From Hyphomicrobiales bacterium (GTDB lineage Bacteria > Pseudomonadota > Alphaproteobacteria > Rhizobiales > Beijerinckiaceae): a DNA stretch of 35,150 nucleotides. The stretch spans positions 1 to 35,150 of the forward strand of contig UCLR01000031.1 in NCBI GenBank assembly GCA_900473415.1, read 5' to 3'. Every line of letters starts with the position of its first letter. The stretch's first letter is position 1. The position numbers and the translations under genes are program-made. This document shows, in pieces, positions 23,868-31,078 of the stretch. A model generated the notes under the pieces. The model was not told the DNA's origin and searched no databases. It saw nothing but the letters and a program-made list of their open reading frames with translations.

Positions 23868-24811
23868 CCCCGCGATACGAACTCTGCGGTTGGCAGGTCG
23901 AAAGCGAGCTTCCACTTCCAGAACTGCCGCTCGTCGAAGAAGCCCTTTCCCCTCGGCCGGACCTGACCATCCGTTTCGGCGAGGTGCCCGAAAGCCTGCC
24001 CGATCTCAGCTTCAGCGGGCCGCTTCTCCAGGTTGGCTCCGACGGTACGTCTCGTCTGGCCCTGCCGGGGGGACTGACTTTTCTGGTCGATCGGGCCGGC
24101 CAGCAGATCACGATCGCGACGAAGCTGCCGGCCGGTTCTCCCGCCATCCGTGCTTTTCTCCTCGGCAATGTGCTCGGGCTCGTCTGCCTGCGGCGGGGAG
24201 GGCTGCCGCTGCATGCCTGCTGTATCGCCCTGCCGACGCCGGAAGGAGAGGTCGCAGTGGCATTCACGGCGCCCTCCGGCTCGGGCAAGTCGACGCTCGC
24301 TTCGGCCTTCGTTGCGCATGGCTGCCGCCTGCTGGCGGATGATCTCGCCGTCGTCTCCGCAGGGGCGGCCGGAGTGCAGGTGCTTCCGACCTTCCCGCGG
24401 CTGCGGCTGTGGCGGGACACGATGGATATCTTCGGCCACTCCGTCGAGGGTAGCGAGCGTGTCCGCGACGAAATGGAGAAGTATTCGGTCCCCATGGGCC
24501 GAGCTTTCGCGCGCAAGCCGCTGCCGCTCGCTGCGCTCTACCATTACGCCCGCGTCGAGGACGATCGCCATGCCGAGTTGAGGCGCGCCCGGGGCATCGA
24601 TGCCACGGCCCGGTTCCTGGACGCGATCTACCAGCGCCGTGCCCTGCTCTGCGCGGCAGCGGCCGACCAGGCGACGCCGATGGCGCTGATCACGCGCACC
24701 GTGGGCGCGATCCCGGAACATTGGGTGCTCGCGCAGCCGAATGGCATCGCGCGGCTCGAGCAACTGGTGGAGCGGCTGATCGGCAAGTATGGCGTGGCGG
24801 CGGAGGGATGA
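23864..24811 (+). CDS. HprK-like serine kinase of the lasso cluster
   Basis: A 315-residue P-loop protein resembling the C-terminal domain of HPr kinase/phosphorylase. Relatives in other lasso clusters phosphorylate the C-terminal Ser of the peptide (the paeninodin type). Walker A is APSGSGKST at 136-144, and an acidic pair DD at 159-160 in RLLADDLAVV would bind metal. HACC at 117-120 precedes the P-loop as in related kinases. The start is a GTG at 23864 that overlaps the B2 stop; an upstream in-frame ATG at 23765 lies inside B2. The predicted core ends in Ser, which suits this activity. Its stop overlaps the sulfotransferase start (ATGA). Confidence 0.85.
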   Translation: MTPRYELCGWQVESELPLPELPLVEEALSPRPDLTIRFGEVPESLPDLSFSGPLLQVGSDGTSRLALPGGLTFLVDRAGQQITIATKLPAGSPAIRAFLLGNVLGLVCLRRGGLPLHACCIALPTPEGEVAVAFTAPSGSGKSTLASAFVAHGCRLLADDLAVVSAGAAGVQVLPTFPRLRLWRDTMDIFGHSVEGSERVRDEMEKYSVPMGRAFARKPLPLAALYHYARVEDDRHAELRRARGIDATARFLDAIYQRRALLCAAAADQATPMALITRTVGAIPEHWVLAQPNGIARLEQLVERLIGKYGVAAEG

Positions 24812-25644
24812 GCGGCTTCTTCTGGCTCGCCTCCTATCCGAAATCGGGCAATACCTGGCTCAGGCTCGCCCTTCCCGCGCTCGGCCAGGGCAAGAAGGTC
24901 GACTTCTCGGCGGTTTCCGACTTTGCGCCGATCGCGGCAAGCAGGGTCGTCTTTGATCGGGTCATGGCGATCGAATCCTCCGATCTGACACCGGATGAGA
25001 TCGCCCTTCTGCGCCCGCGCTGCTACGAGGCCCTGGCGGAGCTGGAGCAGAAGCCGCTGTTCCGCAAGGTCCATGACGCCTGGGGCCTGACGCCGGCCGG
25101 CGAACCGCTCTTTCCTGCGTCGGTCACTCTGGGGACGATCTGTGTCGTGCGCGACCCGCGCGATGTCGCTGTTTCCTTCGCTCATCATCTCGGTCACGGC
25201 ATCGACCGGATCATCGCCCAGATGAACGATCGACAGTTCCAACTGGTCAGCCAGCAGACCCGGCTCGCCGAGCAACTTCCGCAACATCTCGGCGACTGGT
25301 CGGGCCATGTTGCCGGCTGGCTCACCGCGCCGGGCGCTCGGGCGCCGCTGCTCGTCCGCTATGAGGACATGCAGGCCGATGCTGCCCGTGAATTGAGGCG
25401 CATCGCTGCATATGTCGGCTGGTCTGCGACCGATGAGGCGATCATGCGGGCCGTCGACGCGACGCGCTTCGACGTCCTGAGGGCAGCCGAAAACGAGCAC
25501 GGTTTCCGCGAACGGCCCGGCGCTGCGCAGCGCTTCTTCCGTCAGGGCAGGATCGGCGGCTGGCGCGACGCTCTGACCGCGGTGCAGGTCGAGTCCATCG
25601 AATCTGCACATGGCGGGATGATGCGCCGGCTGGGTTACCTCTAG
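24808..25644 (+). CDS. Sulfotransferase (PAPS-dependent) in the lasso cluster
   Basis: A 278-residue sulfotransferase. The PAPS 5'-phosphosulfate loop is YPKSGNTWLR at 10-19, the likely catalytic His is His89 in RKVHDAW, and the 3'-phosphate-binding motif is VVRDPRDVAVSF at 113-124, with Arg115 and Ser123. ATG 24808 overlaps the kinase stop, so it is the fourth gene of the coupled operon. The gene order suggests sulfation of the lasso peptide; Tyr3, Ser or Thr of the predicted core could be acceptors. It could instead act on another metabolite. No gene for PAPS synthesis is in the window, so PAPS must come from host metabolism. Confidence 0.88.
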   Translation: MSGFFWLASYPKSGNTWLRLALPALGQGKKVDFSAVSDFAPIAASRVVFDRVMAIESSDLTPDEIALLRPRCYEALAELEQKPLFRKVHDAWGLTPAGEPLFPASVTLGTICVVRDPRDVAVSFAHHLGHGIDRIIAQMNDRQFQLVSQQTRLAEQLPQHLGDWSGHVAGWLTAPGARAPLLVRYEDMQADAARELRRIAAYVGWSATDEAIMRAVDATRFDVLRAAENEHGFRERPGAAQRFFRQGRIGGWRDALTAVQVESIESAHGGMMRRLGYL

Positions 25645-25652
25645 GTCATGGG

Positions 25653-25689
25653 CCGAAAAGTGGAATGCGGTTTTCAGAGAATCCGATTC
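25653..25689. repeat. Dispersed intergenic repeat fragment
   Basis: In the gap between the convergent sulfotransferase and cyclase genes, CCGAAAAGTGG (25653-25663) is the complement of CCACTTTTCGG at window positions 1-11. The palindrome GAATC-C-GATTC follows at 25679-25689. This resembles a common intergenic repeat in related genomes; that identification is from memory. Confidence 0.35.
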
Positions 25690-25723
25690 AAGAACTAATG
25701 CCTAGGGTATTCGGTCCGATACT

Positions 25724-27649
25724 CTAGCCATTGCCGCCTTCGAGCCAGCGCAGGAACTGGCCGCAATGCAGGCCGCGATGCAGCACGGTCATGTAGTCGG
25801 CTCCCGCATCGGCCCTGTCCGCCGGCCAGTCCGCCAGCATCCGCCTCATCCGGGGCAGATCGAGGAACTTATCGGCGAGTGCCGACCTGTGGAGCTGCGC
25901 CACGCCCTCCTCGATCGCGCCCTTCTGCAATGTCATGCGATGGAAGAAGTCGCCCCCCTGCCAGCCCTTCTGTCGGTTCTCGATGACCTCACGCGGCAGG
26001 CGATCTGCCAGGGTACGTCGGGCGAGCGAGCGGGTGATCCCGCTCTGCAGATACTGCCGGTCCGGCACGGCGAGGCAGAATTCGAGCAGGCGGCGATCGG
26101 CCAGGGGAGCGCGCGTTTCGAGTCCGTGCAAGCTCCGGCTCAGCCCCATCGCATCCATCGAACCCTGCAATGTCGCAAAGAACGGACGTCGGATCGCAGT
26201 CGTCGAGACGATCGGCATATGCCATTGCCGCGCCGCCTCCGCCTGCAGCCCGAGCGTGCGCGCGAGATCGGGCCGTATCGCCGAGAACCGGAGCCAGCGC
26301 GCCGCACCCTGCGTTCCGCGGAACTGGTCGAAGCGTCGTTTTGCCGGTTCCGGAAGCTGCGGCGCCAGCACGGAGCGCCAGAATTCCCGGGCGGAAGAAT
26401 GACCGTTCGCGGCTGCCAGCGTCCGGACCTCACGCGCCACATAAGGCCATTCGCCGCGACGGAATGCGCCCGGCAGACCCTCGAGCCCGCTCCATGACAA
26501 GGTGAAGTTGCCGAGCACGCCGGACAGCAGGACTCTCGCACCCCGCGACCGGGCATGATCGCGGCTCGGGCCGAGCCAGGCGAGGTTCATGACGTTTCGC
26601 CAAGGCATGCCGGTCCGCAGGAACATCTCGTTCCAGCGTTCGTCCCACCGGTGCAGGTCGCTGCCCGATAGGAAGCTGGGCTCAAGGCCGGGGTGCATCC
26701 GCGCGATCGCCTCGACGAAGGGCCGCTCGTCGGGATAGGTGTCCGCGAGGTTCATCGTCGGCGCGCTGTGAATGGCGGTGACCGTGGTCAGGCGTCCGCC
26801 GGGCAGGTGGCGCAGCGCCGTCGTCGCGACGGCAGCCGAGTCGAGGCCGCCGGTGATCGCCGAGACCGGTTCTCCCTCGATGCGCAGGCAGGCCCTGACG
26901 GCCTGGTCCAACAACTCCCTCGCTGCCTCGACATAGTCGCCGTCGCGCTTGAACCTCAGCCGGCGCTCATAGTCCGGCTCCCAATAGCAGCACTGCCGAA
27001 ACCGCCCATCCACAACGGTTGCCAGATGTCCTGGCGGAAGCCGCTTCAGCCCCGTATGCAGGGTGTCCCCCCGGCCGGTCGGCAGATCGAGCAGGAAGCG
27101 CGCGAAACTGCTCTCGTCCAGCCCGCGCGGAACATCCGGCAAGGCCATCAGCGCGCGCGGTGTGGTCGCGAAGGCGAAAAAGTCGCGGCCCTGATGGAAG
27201 TAGACCGGCCGCTGCCCGATTCCGTCACGTGCCAGGATCAGCGTCCTCTCGCGGCGATCCCACAATGCGAGGGCGAAATCGCCGAGGAGCCGCGAGACGG
27301 CCTGCTCGCCCCAGCGTTCGAAGGCGGCCATGGCAAAGGCACTGTCGGGCCGATTGCGCGCCTCGCCCGGCCAGCCTAGCGCCTGCATCAGCTCTCCGCG
27401 ATTGATCAGATAGCCGTCGAAGACCAAAACCAGCGGCGAGCCGTTACCGTGGCGGGGCTGGCGATCCGCCTTGTCCTCGGGGGCCGTAACGTGCCGGCGA
27501 TGCGTGAACAGAACGCCATCGTCGTTCCAGGATCGTGCCGGATCGAGGTCCGGGCCGTCGAGTGCCTGCGAGAAGATGCGATCGAGGTCCGGGCCGGGCA
27601 GGCGGCCCGAGGCGCCGTCCAGAGCGAGCCAACCCGCAAAGCTGCTCAT
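25724..27649 (-). CDS. Lasso-peptide cyclase (asparagine synthetase-like, lasso C)
   Basis: A 641-residue asparagine-synthetase homologue. In lasso pathways this enzyme adenylates the side-chain carboxylate of Asp or Glu and closes the macrolactam with the core's N-terminal amine. The N-terminal region keeps the amidotransferase-like fold (FDGYLINRGELMQALGWPG, FALALWDRRERTLILARDGIGQRPVYF) but begins MSSFAGW. It lacks the Cys2 nucleophile of true glutamine-dependent enzymes, as expected for lasso cyclases. The pyrophosphate loop is ITGGLDSAAV, with T266-G-G-L-D-S271. It is the last gene of the minus-strand arm, 84 bases after the unknown 253-residue protein, and runs convergently to the processing operon. 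Confidence 0.92.
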   Translation of the reverse strand: MSSFAGWLALDGASGRLPGPDLDRIFSQALDGPDLDPARSWNDDGVLFTHRRHVTAPEDKADRQPRHGNGSPLVLVFDGYLINRGELMQALGWPGEARNRPDSAFAMAAFERWGEQAVSRLLGDFALALWDRRERTLILARDGIGQRPVYFHQGRDFFAFATTPRALMALPDVPRGLDESSFARFLLDLPTGRGDTLHTGLKRLPPGHLATVVDGRFRQCCYWEPDYERRLRFKRDGDYVEAARELLDQAVRACLRIEGEPVSAITGGLDSAAVATTALRHLPGGRLTTVTAIHSAPTMNLADTYPDERPFVEAIARMHPGLEPSFLSGSDLHRWDERWNEMFLRTGMPWRNVMNLAWLGPSRDHARSRGARVLLSGVLGNFTLSWSGLEGLPGAFRRGEWPYVAREVRTLAAANGHSSAREFWRSVLAPQLPEPAKRRFDQFRGTQGAARWLRFSAIRPDLARTLGLQAEAARQWHMPIVSTTAIRRPFFATLQGSMDAMGLSRSLHGLETRAPLADRRLLEFCLAVPDRQYLQSGITRSLARRTLADRLPREVIENRQKGWQGGDFFHRMTLQKGAIEEGVAQLHRSALADKFLDLPRMRRMLADWPADRADAGADYMTVLHRGLHCGQFLRWLEGGNG

Positions 27650-27733
27650 GCCCTAGCGATCTTGTCCTGGAGATTTTGCCGTCGAAACAGCGTAGGCATG
27701 ATCCCTCGGGGCTAGCAAATGCTGCGGCAGCGA

Positions 27734-28495
27734 TCAATTCGCATCGGCAGGATCCGGCGCATAGGTCACGGGCGCGGGATGAAGTGATCTGCCGCCGGTG
27801 AAGTCGCGATAGGTCTCGTCGTCGATCTGGAATGCGGCCTGGAGCCAGCGCATGAACACCGTCTGCAATGTCGGCACGACGAAGGGCGGAAGGGGTTGCA
27901 GCCGCGCCAGAAGGGCGCTCTCGATGGTCTCGAGTTCGGGGGCGAAGGCGAAGCGATCGGAAGGACCGCAGTGAACCTCGTACTCGGTGCAGCCGCGCTT
28001 GATCGCGACCGCGACATCCGATCCGAGCAGCGGCTCTGAATCGATCATGCGGCGCAACGCGGCATGGGCAGCGCGAGCCTGCTCCAGTCCGTCGAAATAG
28101 AACAGCGTCGAGTAGGGCCCACCATGATAGCGGGCCGCGAGCCCGACACCGGCCTTGTAGGCGTGCCCCGCCGTCTCGGCGATCGGCACCATCGCGTTCA
28201 ACTGGCGCAGCGTGCGCGGCTTGACCTGCACCTTGAAGCAGTTGCGGCAGCCGAAAGGCACGCAACCCCGCCCATAGGCATTGCGAAAGAGGAAGCCGAA
28301 CAGCTTCGGGCAGGCAAAAGGTGTCGGCTGCGCTCCGAAATGCCAGTTCGCTGCGGATAGCGGCGGGGTCGTGAGTTCCCAGCTTCCATCCCAATGGAGC
28401 TTGACATCGCCTCGCTGCACGGCGCGTTCCAGATTGCCGCCGATCGTCGACGCGCCGATGCGGTAGGCGAGCAAGCTGTCGGCTGCCCCGGTCAT
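27734..28495 (-). CDS. Unknown protein of the lasso cluster, copy 1
   Basis: A 253-residue protein that I cannot place in a family. It is a clear paralogue of the 258-residue protein at 28738-29514; the two align end to end with most positions identical or similar. Shared cysteines are C62, C83, C86 (in FGCRNCFKVQ), C169 and C176 (in RGCTEYEVHCGPSDRF); this copy also has C78. The CxxC plus Cx6C pattern could bind zinc or an iron-sulfur cluster. Other invariant stretches are YRIGASTIG, GHAYKAG, GPYSTLFYFDGLEQAR and DDETYRDFTGG. There is no signal peptide or membrane helix. It starts 21 bases after the precursor gene and precedes the cyclase, so a role in lasso maturation, tailoring or immunity is inferred. 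Confidence 0.85.
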   Translation of the reverse strand: MTGAADSLLAYRIGASTIGGNLERAVQRGDVKLHWDGSWELTTPPLSAANWHFGAQPTPFACPKLFGFLFRNAYGRGCVPFGCRNCFKVQVKPRTLRQLNAMVPIAETAGHAYKAGVGLAARYHGGPYSTLFYFDGLEQARAAHAALRRMIDSEPLLGSDVAVAIKRGCTEYEVHCGPSDRFAFAPELETIESALLARLQPLPPFVVPTLQTVFMRWLQAAFQIDDETYRDFTGGRSLHPAPVTYAPDPADAN

Positions 28496-28516
28496 GGACG
28501 CGGACCCTGCGGATAC

Positions 28517-28705
28517 TCAGGAAACGTTGCTGAACCCGAAGGTGCCGTCGTTGCCGCTCGTCGCATAGATGCTCGCGGTGACATCGCCAACCGGAACCTC
28601 GATCAGCTCGGGCTTCTCCCAGAGCTTGCGCTCCGGCTCGGTCTGGGACTGGACCGCATCGTCGCGTCGGGCCGTGGTTACTGCTGTTGGGTCGTCGAAG
28701 CGCAT
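28517..28705 (-). CDS. Lasso-peptide precursor
   Basis: A 62-residue precursor. The leader (1-44) carries W29-x-x-P32-x-L34 (KLWEKPELIEV), matching the YxxPxL motif read by lasso B1 proteins, and Thr43 at the -2 position before the cut. The predicted core is SIYATSGNDGTFGFSNVS (45-62): Ser1 amine joined to Asp9 gives a nine-residue ring, leaving the tail GTFGFSNVS. The free C-terminal Ser suits the adjacent kinase. ATG 28705 is preferred (AGGCG upstream); a TTG at 28741 would lengthen the leader by 12 residues. It sits between two paralogous unknown genes, 32 bases after one and 21 before the other. The assignment rests on motifs plus B1, B2 and cyclase neighbours; the exact cleavage site is inferred. 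Confidence 0.85.
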   Translation of the reverse strand: MRFDDPTAVTTARRDDAVQSQTEPERKLWEKPELIEVPVGDVTASIYATSGNDGTFGFSNVS

Positions 28706-28737
28706 GATCGCACGCCTAGCAAACGCCGGCGCGAGGA

Positions 28738-29514
28738 TCAATTCTTCTCCGGCGGTACAGGCGCATAATCCACCGCGGCTGGCTGAAGCGGCCGGCCTCC
28801 GGTGAAGTCGCGATAGGTGTCGTCACCGATCTGAAACGCGACCTTCAGCCAATGCATGAACACGGCATGCGGGTGGGCGGCAGCCGGCCCGGCGGTCGAT
28901 CGCAGCCGGGTCGTCAGCGTAGCCTCCACCGCCTCCAGCTCCTGAGCGAAGGTGAAGCGATCGGAAGGACCGCAATGGGCCTCGTACTCGGCGCAGCCGC
29001 GCCGGATCGTCATCGGCACGTCCCGGCCGAGCAGGGGGGCCGCGTCGACGGCCTGGCGCAGATTTGCATAGGCCTCGCGCGCCTGTTCGAGGCCGTCGAA
29101 ATAGAACAGTGTCGAATAGGGTCCGAACGCATAGCGGGCGGAGAGAGCTGCGCCGGCTTTGTAGGCGTGGCCAGCCATCTCGGCGATCGGCACGACCGCA
29201 TTCAGTTCGCGCAGCGTGCGCGGCTTGATCTGGACCTTGAAGCAGTTGCGGCAGCCGAAAGGCACCGCGCCCCGGTCGTAGGCGCTGCGGAACAGGAATC
29301 CGAACAGCGTCGTGCAGGGAAACGGCGTCGCCTTGGGGCCGAAACGCCAGTTGATCGACGAAAGCGGAGACTTGCTCAGCGCCCACTGGCCATCCTCATC
29401 CCGCGTGATGTCGCCACGCTGGATCGCCTGCTCCAGGTTGGCGCCGATCGTCGAGGCACCGATGCGGTAGGCCAGCGTGCGCTCCAGGTCGAACTCAGAA
29501 TCTTCGCCTGCCAT
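28738..29514 (-). CDS. Unknown protein of the lasso cluster, copy 2
   Basis: A 258-residue paralogue of the protein at 27734-28495, and likewise of no family I recognise. The five shared cysteines are C67, C88, C91, C174 and C181; the sixth of copy 1 is Ala here (RGAVPFGCRNC). Conserved blocks are LAYRIGASTIG, FGFLFRSAYDRG, CRNCFKVQIKPRTLRELNAVVPIAEMAGHAYKAG, GPYSTLFYFDGLEQAREAY, HCGPSDRF and DTYRDFTGG. It is the first gene of the minus-strand arm; its ATG has AGGA eight bases upstream. Its stop lies 32 bases before the precursor's ATG. Duplication around the precursor suggests either two tailoring subunits acting together or divergence after tandem copying. Confidence 0.85.
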   Translation of the reverse strand: MAGEDSEFDLERTLAYRIGASTIGANLEQAIQRGDITRDEDGQWALSKSPLSSINWRFGPKATPFPCTTLFGFLFRSAYDRGAVPFGCRNCFKVQIKPRTLRELNAVVPIAEMAGHAYKAGAALSARYAFGPYSTLFYFDGLEQAREAYANLRQAVDAAPLLGRDVPMTIRRGCAEYEAHCGPSDRFTFAQELEAVEATLTTRLRSTAGPAAAHPHAVFMHWLKVAFQIGDDTYRDFTGGRPLQPAAVDYAPVPPEKN

Positions 29515-29647
29515 GCGCCCATCCTAGAGCAGCCGTTGCAGCGCGGGCAATGCGTGCCGTCTTCATCCCTGCGGAAAGCTCGCTGTTCAGCACGGTCGCG
29601 ATGGCCGGAGCTGCGTCGCCGTCGCGGCCAGAACTTCGCGGTCGTTC

Positions 29648-29851
29648 ATAGGCAGGACCGAGCTCGTCGCCGCCTTCGCCCGCCAGGACCCGCCCGACGA
29701 ATATGTCGTGCTGGTGAAGCGCTGCAACAATGCGGTGACGGTCTTCAAAGATGTGTTTCGCGGCGAGCGATGGGACCAGACGCTGACGCTTCTGTGGTTC
29801 GAGGACACGACGCTCCGCCGCCGGCTGCGATCGTGCCGTCGTCAAACATAG
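29648..29851 (+). pseudogene. Possible gene fragment
   Basis: A 67-codon open stretch reads IGRTELVAAFARQDPPDEYV, continues through NNAVTVFKDVFRGERWDQ and ends with LLWFEDTTLRRRLRS. The composition is protein-like, but there is no ATG, GTG or TTG in the plausible upstream part. I do not recognise the family. It may be the C-terminal part of a gene broken during integration of the island. Confidence 0.25.
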
Positions 29852-30018
29852 CCGCAAAACCGACCATGCATTAGACTGAAACCGGGCCACTCAAGGGGGC
29901 AGGCCAGAAGGACCTAGCGAATAAATCACTAGACACGGTCAAACTCGCTAGATCGGCCCCTAAGGGGGCTCAGGATCAAGAAGCCGGCCGGGCTGCTCAA
30001 GCCTAAAACGGCGCTTTG

Positions 30019-30056
30019 GGGGAGGCTTCGGGTAGCTGACGCCTCCCCTGTTTTTT
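30019..30056 (+). terminator. Rho-independent terminator (plus strand)
   Basis: Perfect 8-bp stem GGGGAGGC (30019-30026) with GCCTCCCC (30041-30048), 14-base loop, then TG and six T (30051-30056). It is strong and complete, yet no plus-strand protein gene precedes it closely, which hints at a small RNA or a lost gene upstream. Confidence 0.75.
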
Positions 30057-30157
30057 GCTTCAGCAACGCAGTACGCGGCTTGCCGACCGCTACAAAGGTG
30101 CGGTCTGGCTGGTCAAAAAGACTAGCGATTTCAATGTTTAGCTGCTGTCCTTTCGGT

Positions 30158-30174
30158 CTCCCGCCGTCCGCACC
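30158..30174 (+). repeat. Right attachment repeat (copy of tRNA-Leu 3' end)
   Basis: CTCCCGCCGTCCGCACC, identical to 21294-21310 over 17 bases and in the same orientation. The bases around it do not continue the tRNA. It lies 29 bases before the end of the lipoprotein pseudogene. Confidence 0.75.
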
Positions 30175-30203
30175 GCGTCCGCGTCAATGGCATCGATCGG
30201 CGC

Positions 30204-30803
30204 TCAGGGCCTCGGGCCCGGCGCCAGCCAGTCGCGGTAGCTGACCGCGAAATTCTGGGCCAGACGGTCGATTGGATCGGCCAGGAGGGCTGCGTCGAGC
30301 ATCGTCCCGCCAATGCCCTGGCCGGCCATCGACGCCGTCCGGAACTCAGGATGGCTCAAGAGAACGGCTCCAGACTTCGCATCCACCACTGTGACGTCGG
30401 CGACCAGTTCGTGATGCCCGCCCACCACGATGCGCTGGATGGCGGAGGCCACATACAGGCGGCGCAGGCGCACGTTGAGCTTCACCGGGCGGTGCCCGGC
30501 CAGGACGGGCCTCAATTGCAGTTCGAGCGCAGCGTTGATCTTCGCCGCGGCCATCTTGGCGATGAAAAGGCGGGCTTCCGGCGTCTTGGACAGGTTCTCG
30601 GATTCGCTTTCCGGCAGGCCCTTGCTCCTCGCATAGGCGCGGTCGGCGTCGCCCTACCACAGGATGGCGGAATCATCAGCATCGACATGGATGCTCGCGA
30701 GGCGAAAGGCCTCCACGTCTCGCCCGGAGAGCGGGTTCTGCACGGTGACGCAGCCGGCGAGGGCGAACGCCAGAAAACCAAAGCACAAGATACGTCTGAA
30801 CAT
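30204..30803 (-). pseudogene. Lipoprotein gene with an internal amber stop
   Basis: One frame of 200 codons opens with ATG 30803 (GGAGAG upstream) and a lipoprotein signal peptide, MFRRILCFGFLAFALAGC, with lipobox LAGC. It continues to ...DDSAILW and then hits TAG at codon 50 (30654-30656). The frame carries on without further stops through GDADRAYARSKGLPESES and NAALELQLRPVLAGHRPVKL to the stop at 30204. A single TGG to TAG change would explain the break. The product would be a periplasm-facing outer-membrane lipoprotein of unknown function. The second half alone (from about 30554) lacks a signal and is unlikely to work. The right attachment repeat lies just beyond its 3' end. Confidence 0.7.
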
Positions 30804-31078
30804 GATCTCTCCCATCGTCGACGGGAGCGGCATAATCCGGATTGCCTTAGATTCGCCATAATTCGGCGACGGCCCGGTGCCGTGTTTGCGCAGCTGTGGC
30901 GGGAATACCTCATTCGAAAGTTGTGCCCGTGCGATCTCGTGCGTACCCGCTCGATCGCGAGTTGCTGTCGAAGCAGACCGCGCTGCTTGGCCAGAAGGGC
31001 AAGCCGGAGTTCACCGACGAGGAGGCTCGATTCATCCGCACAGAGCGTCGGACGGCTCCCACGTCTGGCGCGGCGAGG

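Larger units (their letters stand above)
29515..30157. other. Gene-poor right end of the island
   Basis: No intact gene is evident in these 643 bases. A protein-like but startless frame lies at 29648-29851 (+) and is listed separately. CTAGCGA occurs at 29914-29920 and 30122-30128, and inverted at 29945-29951. A hairpin GCCCC-TAAG-GGGGC lies at 29956-29969, and a strong plus-strand terminator at 30019-30056. The stretch 29880-30056 could encode a small structured RNA; I could not match it to tmRNA, SRP RNA or RNase P. Between 30060 and 30142 a short open frame ends RLADRYKGAVWLVKKTSDFNV, possibly the tail of a lost gene. Confidence 0.4.
21294..30174. mobile_element. Genomic island integrated at tRNA-Leu, carrying a lasso-peptide cluster
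   Basis: The 17-base sequence CTCCCGCCGTCCGCACC at the 3' end of tRNA-Leu is repeated directly at 30158-30174, the standard footprint of tyrosine-recombinase integration into a tRNA gene. The 8.9 kb between the copies contains no housekeeping gene. It carries small phage-like reading frames next to the tRNA, a complete lasso-peptide cluster, and a gene-poor right end with a strong terminator. DNA outside both copies looks like ordinary chromosome. No integrase gene can be recognised, so the element is either decayed or was mobilised in trans. I did not compute base composition. Confidence 0.7.

Noticed and set aside
29880..30056. tmRNA, SRP RNA or 6S RNA gene in the island
   Set aside because: A terminator and hairpins are present, but no tmRNA tag or tRNA-like end, and no SRP RNA core motif, can be found; left as an unidentified structured region.
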